A stretch of DNA of 64,000 nucleotides. It comes from Parafrankia discariae (GTDB taxonomy: Bacteria > Actinomycetota > Actinomycetes > Frankiales > Frankiaceae). Position numbers and translations under genes: made by a program. How positions within the stretch are numbered: position 1 is the stretch's first letter; each line of letters begins with the position of its first letter. The notes below the pieces were generated by a model. That model searched no databases. It was not told where the DNA came from and worked only from the letters and a program-made list of their open reading frames with translations. The DNA lies in assembly GCF_000373365.1 (NCBI RefSeq), contig NZ_KB891230.1:155975-219974 (forward strand), read 5' to 3'. Of the stretch, positions 25,664-34,156 are shown in pieces.

Positions 25664-26584
25664 GTGAGCACGCCCGGCGATCTCCTGATCACGCCGTTCG
25701 AGCGGCCGTTCATGTACCGGGCGCTGCTCGAGGTGCTGCTGCTCGGGACGCTGAGCGCCGTGGTCGGCGTCCTCGTCCTGCTGCGCCGGCTGGCCTTCCT
25801 CACCGACGCGCTCACCCACGCCGTCTTCCCGGGCGTCGTGGTCGGCTTCCTGATCGCCGGCGACTCCGGCATCGTGCCGGGGGCGCTGCTCGTCGCCGTC
25901 GCGGGTGCCGCCGGGTTCACCGCGTTGGTCTCCACCCGGCGGGTCACCGAGGACGCGGCGATGGCGATGCTGCTCACCGGCTGTTTCGCCGTCGGCGTCG
26001 TGCTGGTCTCGCGCCGGGAGTCCTACACCTCGGATCTCACCGCCTTCCTGTTCGGACGGCTGCTGACCGTCGACTCCACCGACATCACCGTGACCGCGGT
26101 GACCGCCGCCGTGGCCCTCGCGGTGCTCGCACTGATCCACAAGGAGCTGCTGCTGCGGGCGTTCGACCCGGAGGGGGCGCGCGCGGCCGGGTACCCGGTG
26201 TGGCTGCTGGACCTGGTCCTCAACCTGGTGATCGCGCTCGTCGTCGTCGCCGCCGTCCGCGCCGTCGGGACGGTGCTGGTCATCGCCCTGATCGTGATCC
26301 CGGCGGCGGCCGCCCGGCTGCTCAGCGACCGGCTGGTGGTCATCGTGCTGGCCTCGATCGGGCTCGGGGTCCTCGGCGGCTGGCTCGGCCTGGTCGCCAG
26401 CTACGAGGCGTCGGTGCGCCACGAGATCCGGCTCGCCGCCGGCGCGTCGGTCGTCCTGGCGCTGGTCGCGATCTACGCGCTGGCGCTGCTCGTCGCCATG
26501 CTGCCGCGCCGGTCGCGCGCCGCGCGTTCCCGGCCCCGGGAGAGCCGGCGGCGGCGGCCCGTGTCGTCGGGCGGGGCGACCTGA
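25664..26584 (+). CDS. znuB: Metal ABC transporter permease 1
   Basis: 306 residues, ABC-3 family, about eight TM helices. Starts ITPFERPFMYRALLEVLLLGTLSAVVGVLVLLRRLAFLTDALTHAVFPGVVVGFL, including the conserved coupling stretch near the first helices, and ends in an Arg-rich tail. The GTG at 25664 has only a weak AGG upstream and is probably coupled to znuC. Its stop shares a base with the start of the next permease (TGATG), so the two are translated together and likely form a heterodimeric channel. Confidence 0.9.
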   Translation: MSTPGDLLITPFERPFMYRALLEVLLLGTLSAVVGVLVLLRRLAFLTDALTHAVFPGVVVGFLIAGDSGIVPGALLVAVAGAAGFTALVSTRRVTEDAAMAMLLTGCFAVGVVLVSRRESYTSDLTAFLFGRLLTVDSTDITVTAVTAAVALAVLALIHKELLLRAFDPEGARAAGYPVWLLDLVLNLVIALVVVAAVRAVGTVLVIALIVIPAAAARLLSDRLVVIVLASIGLGVLGGWLGLVASYEASVRHEIRLAAGASVVLALVAIYALALLVAMLPRRSRAARSRPRESRRRRPVSSGGAT

Positions 26585-27540
26585 TGGCGCTGTTCGAGTC
26601 GCTGGGCGACGGCTACACCCGGCGGGCCCTGATCGAGGTACTGATCGTCGGGACGCTGTGCGGCGCCGTCGGCGTACACGTCGTGCTGCGCCGGCTCAGC
26701 TTCCTCACCATGGCGATGACCCACGCGACCTTCCCGGGCGTGGTGATCGCCTCCCTGATCGGGATGAACCTCGTGCTGGGCGCCGGGCTGTTCGGCGTGC
26801 TGGTGGTGAGCGCGGTCGCCCTGCTCACCGGCACCCCGGGGCACTCGGCCGCCGGCGGTGGCGGTGGCGCGGGCCGGGGTGGCGGCGGCTCGGGCGGTGC
26901 CGGCTCGGGCGGCGGCGCGCGGCGCGCGGGCACCGGCGGGCGGGACGTGAGCACCGTGACCGGCGTCGTGCTCTCCGGCGGGTTCGCGCTCGGCGTCGCG
27001 CTGATGTCCGCCCGGGACGGGTCGAACCGTGACCTGAGCGCCTTCCTGGTGGGCTCGGTGCTGACCGTCCAGGAGAGCGACCTGGTCGTCAGCGGTGTGA
27101 CGGCGGTCGTGGTGCTCGCCGCGCTCGTGACCCTGCGCAAGGAGCTGCTGCTCGGGGCGTTCGACCCCACCGCGCTCACCGCGGCCGGGTACCCGTCCCG
27201 GGGGCTCGGGCTCGTCCTGCTGCTGCTCGTCGAGGCGGCGGTCGTCACCTCGCTGCCCGCGGTGGGCACGATCATGGCCGTCGCGCTGGTCGTCGGCCCG
27301 GCCGCCACCGCCCGGCTGTGGTGCTCGCGCACATCGACGATGACCGCGGTCTCGATCGCGGTGGCCGTGGTCTGCGGTGTGGTCGGGCTCGCCGTCAGCG
27401 AGCAGTGGGACATCGCCGCCGGCGGGGCGATCGTGCTGACGCTGGCCGCGGCCCTGGTGCTCTCCCTCGTCCTGGCGCCCCGGGGCGGGCTGTCCGGGAC
27501 GCCGGCGGCGCGGATCGCCGCGGCCACCCACCGCGGGTGA
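26584..27540 (+). CDS. Metal ABC transporter permease 2
   Basis: 318 residues, paralogue of the preceding permease (LIEVLIVGTLCGAVGVHVVLRRLSFLTMAMTHATFPGVVIASLIG). Differs by a ~45-residue glycine-rich insertion (GGGGGAGRGGGGSGGAGSGGG) in the loop after about residue 85, absent from permease 1. ABC-3 helices continue after it (LSGGFALGVALMSAR, LVLLLLVEAAVVTSLPAVGTIMAVALVVGPAATARL). Last gene of the operon; two different permeases plus one ATPase is common in actinobacterial zinc/manganese importers. Confidence 0.9.
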   Translation: MALFESLGDGYTRRALIEVLIVGTLCGAVGVHVVLRRLSFLTMAMTHATFPGVVIASLIGMNLVLGAGLFGVLVVSAVALLTGTPGHSAAGGGGGAGRGGGGSGGAGSGGGARRAGTGGRDVSTVTGVVLSGGFALGVALMSARDGSNRDLSAFLVGSVLTVQESDLVVSGVTAVVVLAALVTLRKELLLGAFDPTALTAAGYPSRGLGLVLLLLVEAAVVTSLPAVGTIMAVALVVGPAATARLWCSRTSTMTAVSIAVAVVCGVVGLAVSEQWDIAAGGAIVLTLAAALVLSLVLAPRGGLSGTPAARIAAATHRG

Positions 27541-27589
27541 GGCCACGCCCACGGCACACGGGGGCGGGAAATCCAGTCGACACGGCATC

Positions 27590-27595
27590 TACCCT
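27590..27595 (+). promoter_or_regulatory. Leaderless -10 element for aminotransferase
   Basis: TACCCT (TANNNT type) ends seven bases before ATG 27603 and no ribosome site is present. Confidence 0.55.
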
Positions 27596-27602
27596 GGGCA
27601 CT

Positions 27603-28817
27603 ATGGAGTTCGCCCAGTCCGACAAGCTCGCCGACGTCTGCTACGACGTCCGAGGTCCCGTCCTCGACGAGGCGACCCGGCTGGAGGCCGCAGGCCAGCG
27701 CGTGCTGAAGCTGAACATCGGCAACCCCGCCCCGTTCGGCTTCTCCGCGCCGCCTTCGGTGCTCGCCGCCGTGGTCGAGAACCTCGCGGCGGCACAGGGC
27801 TACAGCGACTCCAAGGGCCTGCTCCCCGCCCGCGAGGCCGTCGTGCGCTACGCGGCCGGCAAGGGGATGACCAGCGTCACCCCCGACGACGTCTACCTCG
27901 GCAACGGCGTCTCCGAGCTGATCATGATGTCGTTGCAGGCGCTGCTGAACAACGGCGACGAGGTGCTCCTGCCCGCCCCCGACTACCCGTTGTGGACGGC
28001 GGTGGTCAGCCTCACCGGCGGGCGGCCGGTGCACTACCTGTGCGACGAGTCCGCCGGCTGGAATCCCGACCTCGACGACATCATCCGCAAGATCACCCCA
28101 CGCACCCGCGCGATCGTGATCATCAACCCGAACAACCCGACCGGCGCCGTCTACGACCGGCCGGTGCTCGAGGAGCTCATCGAGGTCGCCCGTCGGCACA
28201 ACCTGATGCTGTTCTCCGACGAGATCTACGATCGCATCCTCTACGACGGCGCGGAGCACCACTCGCCCGCCGCGCTCGCCCCCGACCTGTTCTGCGTCAC
28301 GTTCAACGGGCTGTCGAAGGCCTACCGGCTGGCGGGCTTCCGCTCCGGGTGGATGACCCTCTCCGGGCCGCGCCAGCACGCGTCCAGCTACATCGAGGGC
28401 CTGAACGTCCTGGCGAACATGCGCCTGTGCGCGAACGTGCCCGGCCAGTTCGCGCTCCAGGCGGCGCTCGCCGAGGGCGGCGGCGCCGGCGATCTCGTCC
28501 TGCCCGGCGGCCGGCTGCTGGAGCAGCGCGACACGGTGGTGAAGCTGCTCAACGACATCCCCGGGGTCTCGTGCGTGCCCCCGCGCGGCGCGCTGTACGC
28601 GTTCCCCCGCATCGACCCCGAGGTCCACCCGATCGACGACGACGAGAGCTTCGTGCTCGACCTGCTGCGGGCCGAGCGGATCCTGCTGGTGCAGGGCACC
28701 GGGTTCAACTGGCCGCGGCCCGACCACGTCCGGCTGGTGACCCTGCCCTGCGTCGACGACCTGACCGACGCGGTCGGTCGGATCGACCGTTTCCTGACCG
28801 CCTACGCTCGGACCTGA
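27603..28817 (+). CDS. alaA: Class I aminotransferase, AlaA/AspC type
   Basis: 404 residues. PLP enzyme of fold type I: LNIGNPAPFGF, YSDSKGLLPAREAVV, the Asn in INPNNPTGAVY, Asp/Tyr in FSDEIYDRILYD, Schiff-base Lys in GLSKAYRLAGFRSGW and the substrate Arg in HVRLVTLP. This pattern matches the AlaA/YfbQ group (alanine-pyruvate/glutamate transamination), including the mycobacterial homologue often named AspC. Leaderless start inferred (TACCCT at -8). Confidence 0.9.
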   Translation: MEFAQSDKLADVCYDVRGPVLDEATRLEAAGQRVLKLNIGNPAPFGFSAPPSVLAAVVENLAAAQGYSDSKGLLPAREAVVRYAAGKGMTSVTPDDVYLGNGVSELIMMSLQALLNNGDEVLLPAPDYPLWTAVVSLTGGRPVHYLCDESAGWNPDLDDIIRKITPRTRAIVIINPNNPTGAVYDRPVLEELIEVARRHNLMLFSDEIYDRILYDGAEHHSPAALAPDLFCVTFNGLSKAYRLAGFRSGWMTLSGPRQHASSYIEGLNVLANMRLCANVPGQFALQAALAEGGGAGDLVLPGGRLLEQRDTVVKLLNDIPGVSCVPPRGALYAFPRIDPEVHPIDDDESFVLDLLRAERILLVQGTGFNWPRPDHVRLVTLPCVDDLTDAVGRIDRFLTAYART

Positions 28818-28856
28818 GCGTCTCGTCCCGCTTTGCCGGACGGCGCCGCGCAGGCG

Positions 28857-28900
28857 ATGTCCACAAGGGACGGCACCCTGTGGACAGAACCTGTGGACAA
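28857..28900. promoter_or_regulatory. Cluster of three DnaA-box-like sites
   Basis: ATGTCCACA (28857-28865, plus), CTGTCCACA (28887-28879, minus) and TTGTCCACA (28900-28892, minus). The last is identical to the preferred actinobacterial DnaA box; the others differ by one base. The first two also form a hairpin. They lie 18-61 bases before the GT-C gene start. Confidence 0.6.
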
Positions 28901-28917
28901 CCGGGTGGAGGACGCGC

Positions 28918-30720
28918 GTGTACTGGCCGAGCCGGTCAGTGGAACCGACCGGCCGGCCGGCGCCGGACACACGTGAAACAATCGGGCCGCGCGGCGCGGG
29001 GGACGTACTGGCGCTGGTCACGGTCAGCCTGTTGGCGGTCGTGGTCCAGGCGGTGCTCTGGGAGCGTTTCCGTCAGCCGCTCTGGTACGACGAGCTGTGG
29101 CGCCCGCACTTCGTCGCCGAGCCGGCCGGGACCTTCTGGTCGGAGCTCTCGGTGGCGAACACCCCGTCCGCGATCGGCTCGATGGGGCTGCTCCGGGTTT
29201 GCGGTGACGTGTTCGGGTGGCATGCCTGGGCCCTGCGGCTGCCGTCCGCGGTTCCCCTCGTCACGCTCGCCGCCGGCACCTGGCTGCTGGGCCGCCGACT
29301 GACCGGCCGCGCGGCGGCGTTCGCCGCGGCGCTGACGGTCACCCTCGCCGGCACCGTCGTCGACCTCGCCTCCCAGGTCAAGCCGTACACCCTCGACGCG
29401 GCCTGCGCGGTGGCCGTGGTCATGCTGTGGACGCGGGCCGCTCCCACCACCCGAGCGCTGCTGTGGAGCCGGTTCGCCGTCGGTGTCCTCGCGCTGTTCT
29501 CGCTGCCCGCGCTCTTCCTCATCGTCCCGCTGACCGTCCTGGACGTCGCCCGGCCGACCGCTCGCGCGGCTGCCGCCCGGCCGGCGATCCGTTCGGCCGT
29601 TCACGCCGTGCTGTGCGATGCCCCCGCGGTCGTGGTCGCCGGGCTGCACGCGGCGCTGTTCGTGTTGCACCAGTCCGGCCAACGGGCGAGCACCTTCTGG
29701 GACGACCACTTCCTGGCCGGGCGAGGCCCGCTCGACGGGATCCGCTTCGTCGCCGACCAGCTCGCGGCGACCGCGGCCGGCGCGCCCCCGGGGATCGACC
29801 GCTACGACCCGAACCTGGTCCACCCGCTGACCGACTCGTCCGACCCGGTGGTGATCGTGCTCGGCTGCGCCGTCGCGATCGCGTTCGCGGCCGGGGCGGT
29901 CACGCTGTCCCGGCGCCCGGACGGCCGGGTGCTCCTGGTCGCCACCGGCGGCGCCGAGCTGATGGTGCTGGCGGCGAGCGCCGGGCGGTACTGGCCGTTC
30001 GGCGCCGTACGGACGAACGTCTTCGTCGTCCCGCTGCTCACCGTGGTCGCGGCCGCCGGCGCCGCGGCGCTGGCCCGCGCCGCCCGCGACGCGTGGGCGG
30101 GGGCTCGCCCCGCCGGCGGGCAGGCGGCCGGCCGGCGCGGCGCGGCGGCGGTCCTGCTGGCCGCGGTGACGGCGGTGACCGTCCTCGCCGCGGCCGCGGT
30201 GCCCGCCGCCGCGGTCAGCGCCCTGCGCCCGCTGTGGGAGGAACGCGGCGAACGCCGTCCGATCGACCTCATGGTGGACGCGACCGTCACCGCCCGCCGG
30301 CTCTACCGGCCCGGTGACCTGGTCGTCGTAGGCGGCCGTCTCGCCCGCGCGGGCTGGCTGTACGGGATGGAGGTCAGCCAGGACGGCGCCGCCGACAACC
30401 GCACGCCCGGCCAGGAACGCCCCCGCCCGGGCGCCGAGGTGGTCGCCGGGCCGGTGGGACCACGGGTGCGCCGCTCCTCGACCGTCTTCCTGACCGCGAT
30501 CGGAGACGGCGGCGTCGGACGGACGCTCGCCCGGCGCGCGCCGGGGCCGGCCGGTCGGGTACTCCTGTTCGTCCTCGCCTACGACCGCCGGGGCACGGCC
30601 CGTGCGCTCGCCGAGGCACAGGCCGCGGGCTGGTGCCCCGCCTGGACTCACGACTTCGAACTCACCGGCACCCTGCGCGTCCTCACCCCGTGCGAGGGCC
30701 GGGCCGGCGACACCGCCTGA
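28918..30720 (+). CDS. GT-C family membrane glycosyltransferase (ArnT/PMT-like)
   Basis: 600 residues with 10 or more predicted TM helices. The first extracytoplasmic loop contains the acidic motif PLWYDELWRPHF, where GT-C enzymes keep their catalytic/metal DE, followed by SAIGSMGLLRVCGDVFGWHAWALRLPSAVP as in the GT39/ArnT family. These use polyprenyl-phosphate sugars to glycosylate envelope targets; donor and acceptor are unknown here. The C-terminal ~150 residues form an exported domain. GTG 28918 follows GGTGGAGGA (28904-28912). The DnaA-box cluster directly upstream may influence expression. Confidence 0.82.
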   Translation: MYWPSRSVEPTGRPAPDTRETIGPRGAGDVLALVTVSLLAVVVQAVLWERFRQPLWYDELWRPHFVAEPAGTFWSELSVANTPSAIGSMGLLRVCGDVFGWHAWALRLPSAVPLVTLAAGTWLLGRRLTGRAAAFAAALTVTLAGTVVDLASQVKPYTLDAACAVAVVMLWTRAAPTTRALLWSRFAVGVLALFSLPALFLIVPLTVLDVARPTARAAAARPAIRSAVHAVLCDAPAVVVAGLHAALFVLHQSGQRASTFWDDHFLAGRGPLDGIRFVADQLAATAAGAPPGIDRYDPNLVHPLTDSSDPVVIVLGCAVAIAFAAGAVTLSRRPDGRVLLVATGGAELMVLAASAGRYWPFGAVRTNVFVVPLLTVVAAAGAAALARAARDAWAGARPAGGQAAGRRGAAAVLLAAVTAVTVLAAAAVPAAAVSALRPLWEERGERRPIDLMVDATVTARRLYRPGDLVVVGGRLARAGWLYGMEVSQDGAADNRTPGQERPRPGAEVVAGPVGPRVRRSSTVFLTAIGDGGVGRTLARRAPGPAGRVLLFVLAYDRRGTARALAEAQAAGWCPAWTHDFELTGTLRVLTPCEGRAGDTA

Positions 30721-30780
30721 GCATCCCACCGGGCCCGGGCCGGCGGCGAACCTCGGGCCCGCACCGGCCCGACGGTGATC

Positions 30781-31485
30781 TCAGCCGGACACGGTGCCGT
30801 CGGCGCCGTCAGTACTGCCGGTGCTGTCAGTGCTATCGGCGCTGCCGGTGGCGGCCGGTGGGGTCGGCTGGGCGGTGGCCATGGGGAGCCCTACCCGGGT
30901 GGCCAGCGTGTCCCAGTCCCGGTCGCCGTCGGCGAGCGCCTCCCGGACCTGGGCCTGCAGCTGCGCGGCGGGGACCCGCGTGCCGTCGAAGAGCTGCGCG
31001 CAGGTGCGCGCGGCGGTCTCGTAATGGCCGGCGCCGCTGGTGAACAGCCGCTGCGCCTCAGGGTCCGGCCCGGGCGTGAGCCCGCCGGCCTGCTGCCCCT
31101 CCGCCGCGAGCTGGACGCACAGCGGTCGCAGCGAGGCGCCGTCCTGGGCGTCGAGGTAGGCCCGCGCGGACGCGACGCTGGTGGCGATACTGCCGCGCAT
31201 CCCCTGGGTGGACGTGTACCAGGAAGCCAGCGGGCTCTGGTCGACTTCCACCCCCACCGGCGTCGCCGCCGTGGAGCCCTCGGTGAAGTCCGAGCCGGCG
31301 GTCAGGAAGCACCCGACGACCAGCACGACCGCGCCGAGCACCGCGGCACCCGTCGCCGCCGGGGTCAGCGGCGGCTCGGCGATCCGCCACGACTCCCCCC
31401 GCAGCCAGGCCGGACGTCCCGCCACCCACCACCCCCGGATTGCCCGCCACCGTATTACCGAGAGCAAAGGGTACGGGACGGACAT
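30781..31485 (-). CDS. Membrane-anchored hypothetical protein
   Basis: 234 residues. Cytoplasmic N-terminus (1-43), one TM helix at about 44-66 (GAAVLGAVVLVVGCFLTAG), then an exported helical domain with two Cys (LRPLCVQLAAEGQQAGG and AARTCAQLFDGTRVP) and a low-complexity tail (SADSTDSTGSTDGADG). No family recognised. Upstream GAGG about nine bases before ATG 31485. Convergent with the GT-C gene. Confidence 0.65.
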   Translation of the reverse strand: MSVPYPLLSVIRWRAIRGWWVAGRPAWLRGESWRIAEPPLTPAATGAAVLGAVVLVVGCFLTAGSDFTEGSTAATPVGVEVDQSPLASWYTSTQGMRGSIATSVASARAYLDAQDGASLRPLCVQLAAEGQQAGGLTPGPDPEAQRLFTSGAGHYETAARTCAQLFDGTRVPAAQLQAQVREALADGDRDWDTLATRVGLPMATAQPTPPAATGSADSTDSTGSTDGADGTVSG

Positions 31486-31604
31486 TCCGGCGCCTCAAAT
31501 GACCTCAGTGCTGGTCACCAGGCCGACCCGGAGGCAACCGACGGCAGCGAGGCCACCCGGGCCGTGCCCGGCCCACGCCCGGCTCCGCCGAACGCGGCCT
31601 GCGC

Positions 31605-31640
31605 GTGGGCTACGTGGGCTACGTGGGCTACGTGGGCTAA
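31605..31640. repeat. 9-bp tandem repeat, four copies
   Basis: GTGGGCTAC repeated at 31605, 31614, 31623 and 31632 (last copy ends TAA). The final copy contains the stop codon of the minus-strand gene, so the array lies in its 3' untranslated end. Confidence 0.85.
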
Positions 31641-32038
31641 CAGTCGACGAAGTCGGGCCGCTGGTTGAGCACCTGCGCCCGCGGCGAGACGAACGCCTGG
31701 TACTGCGCGCGCCCGACGGCGTCCGGGGCGAAGACCGCGACCCGGTGGCAGTTCTGGAACGCCAGCGCGACACCGAAGTGCCGTTCGAGCGCCGACCGGA
31801 TGGACGTGCTCGCCAGGGCGCGCAGCAGCTGCCCCCGGGCGGCCTCGTCCGGCGGGGGCACCTGGTTGTCGGCGAAATCCCGGCCGGCGGGGCCGGCCGC
31901 GGGCAGGGCCGCGACCAGTTCCTCGACCAGCCGGTAGGCGTACGGGAGCGAGGCACGCACGCAGGCGACGAAGTCCTCGTCGGCCATTCGGCCCTCGCCG
32001 GCGGCCTCGACCAGCTCGGGCGTGACGGTCAGTGACAT
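31637..32038 (-). CDS. Conserved actinobacterial protein (SCO5389-like), unknown function
   Basis: 133 residues. Begins MSLTVTPELVEAAGEG and contains DEDFVACVRASLPYAYRLVEELV, FADNQVPPPDEAARGQLLRALAS and ALERHFGVALAFQNCHRVAVF, ending DC. From memory this matches a Streptomyces family known only as SCO5389-like. No signal peptide or TM. Three Cys residues, two in conserved motifs, could bind metal. It is divergent from zur across a Zur-type box, raising the possibility of zinc control. Confidence 0.78.
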   Translation of the reverse strand: MSLTVTPELVEAAGEGRMADEDFVACVRASLPYAYRLVEELVAALPAAGPAGRDFADNQVPPPDEAARGQLLRALASTSIRSALERHFGVALAFQNCHRVAVFAPDAVGRAQYQAFVSPRAQVLNQRPDFVDC

Positions 32039-32108
32039 CTGGAACCTCCAGGGACGTACCCGGATCGGCGACAGTAGGCGCCGATGACGTCACACACCGT
32101 CGCACGAA

Positions 32109-32126
32109 ATGAAAACCGATGTCAAC
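32109..32126. promoter_or_regulatory. Zur-type box between divergent genes
   Basis: ATGAAAACCGATGTCAAC, matching the minus strand of the znuA box at 14 of 18 positions, with a weak internal dyad (TGAAAA/TGTCA). It lies about 70 bases from the start of the SCO5389-like gene and about 100 from zur. Confidence 0.65.
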
Positions 32127-32223
32127 ACCGTTCCCAGTGCGGGAACTGAGGAGATCGCGCACCCTCCAGACGGGCCGGGTAGATGAGAGAGTGGATGTCG
32201 TGGCGAGTGTGGAAGACGAGCGG

Positions 32224-32763
32224 ATGAGCTCCCCGCGCGGCGGGTCAGCGACTTCCGACCGGGTGGCAGGCGGCTCCGGCGCTGGCTCCGGTGACCGCTC
32301 GGGCGGGGCGGTGCCCCGCCCGGGCCGGGGCCGCGGCACCTCCGTGCGGGCCACCCGGCAGGGCGACGCGGTCTCCTCCGCCCTCGCGGCGACGGACGCC
32401 TTCACCAGCGCGCAGGACCTGCACGCCCGACTGCGCCAGGAGGGCCAGTCCGTCGGCCTGACGACCGTCTACCGTCACCTGCAGGTGCTCGCCGACCGCG
32501 GCGAGGTGGACGTCCTGCGCCGCGACGACGGCGAGACCGTGTACCGGCGGTGCACCACCGACGGTCACCACCACCATCTCGTGTGCCGCCACTGCGGCCA
32601 CACGGTGGAGATCGCCGGCCCCGAGATCGAGACCTGGACGTCCTCCGTGGCCAGCGCGGAGGGCTTCACCGACGTCGTGCACACGGTCGAGATCTACGGA
32701 ACCTGCGCCCGGTGCGCCGCCGCGCGCACCGGTGGCGACGGCGGCGGCGACCCGGCGCGCTGA
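32224..32763 (+). CDS. zur: Fur-family zinc uptake regulator
   Basis: 179 residues with a ~45-residue Gly/Arg-rich N-terminal extension. Winged helix: QGDAVSSALAATDAFTSAQDLHARLRQ, GLTTVYRHLQVLADRGEVDVL. Metal sites: HHHHLVCRHCGHTVEI and the second CXXC in TCARCAA; the two CXXC pairs hold structural zinc and the His cluster the regulatory zinc. CRHC with TVYRHLQ is the pattern of Zur rather than Fur. ATG 32224 has GGAAGA ten bases upstream; GTG 32200 or ATG 32119 would lengthen the disordered N-terminus. Together with the two shared boxes it is the likely repressor of the znu operon. Confidence 0.88.
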   Translation: MSSPRGGSATSDRVAGGSGAGSGDRSGGAVPRPGRGRGTSVRATRQGDAVSSALAATDAFTSAQDLHARLRQEGQSVGLTTVYRHLQVLADRGEVDVLRRDDGETVYRRCTTDGHHHHLVCRHCGHTVEIAGPEIETWTSSVASAEGFTDVVHTVEIYGTCARCAAARTGGDGGGDPAR

Positions 32764-32772
32764 ACGCGGCGC

Positions 32773-33732
32773 TCAGCGGCAGACGCTGCCCGCATGGCCG
32801 AACCCGGGCTGGGAGAGGTCGAGGTCGAGCGTGTTGCCCCGACCGCTGATCGGCTTCAGGTCCATGACGCACTCGCGGCCGTTCGCGGTATCCGTGACGG
32901 TGACGCGCTGCGCGCCGGCGTAGAGCGCGCCGCTGCTCCAGTTCGCCGCCCCCGAGCTCGTGAAGACGGCGAAGGACGAGATCGGGTACCCGGTCGACGA
33001 ACGGGCGTCCCCACCGAAGATGAGGAACTTCACCCGGTCGCGGGCCGGGGTCAGTCCACCGTCGGTGAGCCGGCCGCCGACCTGAGCCGTGCCGGGATCA
33101 TTGAGGGTCGTCAGTTTGATCCGGCCGACATACGCCGAGTACGTCCAGCCGTTGGCCCGATGGTCGAAGACGTCGATGTAGAAACGCGAGTGGACGAACT
33201 CGGCGTCCCGGTCGACCTGCGGGTAGAACTCGAACGAGAGTCCGGCCGTGCGCCGGCCCCAGCCGGTGTTCAGCGTGCCGCCGTTGACCAGGTCGGGCTG
33301 GCTGTCGCCCATGAAGTACCCGTTGGGGAAGACCAGCCCCTTGCCCGTGGCGAAACGCGTGTACGTCGCGTAGCTGCCCCGTTCCTGGCAGGCGTTGACG
33401 AAGGTGTCGCCGGTGCCGGTGTTCCGGTTGTAGTTCTGGCACGGCAGGTAGGGCTGCTGCGTCGAGCCGAGAACCAGGTCGACGCCGATGGCCCCGGAGA
33501 TGGGCACCGGGCCGCCGTTCTGGTCCGTGAGGCCCTCGAACGGGACGGCCGCGCCGTTGCCACGGGTCGAGTCGCCGGCGTACTGGGTGGTGTCGGCGGC
33601 CAGGGCGGGCGACGGAGCCCCGACCACCACCAGCCCGCCGCCGGCGAGAAAGACGAAGGCGACGAGTATCTTGCGGCCGACGCCGGCGGCCAGTCCGCGG
33701 CGGCTCGACCTCTTGCGCAGGGTACGCGACAC
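32773..33732 (-). CDS. Secreted protein of unknown function
   Basis: 319 residues. Sec signal peptide with an RKRSSRRG n-region and AVA-type core, likely cleaved after SPALA (about residue 50). The mature protein is beta-rich and aromatic (PYLPCQNYNRNTG, SYATYTRFATGKGLVFPNGYFMGDSQPDLVNGG, GLSFEFYPQVDRDAEFVHSRFYIDVFD) with four Cys that could form two disulfides. It resembles an extracellular beta-sandwich, but I recognise no enzyme motif. GTG 33732 has GGGAG just upstream; the open frame continues to 33981 without likeness to protein. Ends nine bases from the convergent zur stop. Confidence 0.75.
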   Translation of the reverse strand: MSRTLRKRSSRRGLAAGVGRKILVAFVFLAGGGLVVVGAPSPALAADTTQYAGDSTRGNGAAVPFEGLTDQNGGPVPISGAIGVDLVLGSTQQPYLPCQNYNRNTGTGDTFVNACQERGSYATYTRFATGKGLVFPNGYFMGDSQPDLVNGGTLNTGWGRRTAGLSFEFYPQVDRDAEFVHSRFYIDVFDHRANGWTYSAYVGRIKLTTLNDPGTAQVGGRLTDGGLTPARDRVKFLIFGGDARSSTGYPISSFAVFTSSGAANWSSGALYAGAQRVTVTDTANGRECVMDLKPISGRGNTLDLDLSQPGFGHAGSVCR

Positions 33733-34156
33733 GACACTCCCGGATCGACAGAGGCTGGGACGAGGCACCCGAGGCAGGCGCCGATTTCGCGACGCGTCTT
33801 CTCGCCAGAGACCGGCGTCACGCGTCAACGAAAGACGAGAAAGAGCAGGAAAGGACGGGAAGGCATTTCCGGGGCACTGTGATGTGGCGACGTCGGCACC
33901 ACGCGTGCCGGCTTTTGTCACGGCTTCCTGCGAGCCAAGGTACAGCAGAGTGAAGCCCCGGCGGAAAACACCGGGGGACAATTACCTGAACGGGTGGGCG
34001 GAGGTCCGCCGACCCGCCCGGGAGTGCTGTTTACCGGGGGCCGGAGCCGATTACCGGGGAAGCCGCCGGCTGACGCGGGGAAGCGCGGGCTGACGCGGGG
34101 AAGCGCGGGCTGAGGGGAGAGCCCCTACCGGGGGGAGCCGCTGACCGGGGCCGCCG
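33733..34156. other. Intergenic region with tandem repeats
   Basis: 424 bases between two minus-strand genes. The left part is the presumed promoter region of the secreted-protein gene and is less GC-rich than its surroundings. The right part holds a 20-bp tandem repeat (34051-34110). No gene seen. Confidence 0.4.
34051..34110. repeat. 20-bp tandem repeat
   Basis: TGACGCGGGGAAGCGCGGGC at 34071-34090 and 34091-34110, preceded by a diverged copy at 34051-34070 and followed by a partial one. Lies just after the stop side of the CapA-like gene. Confidence 0.8.
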
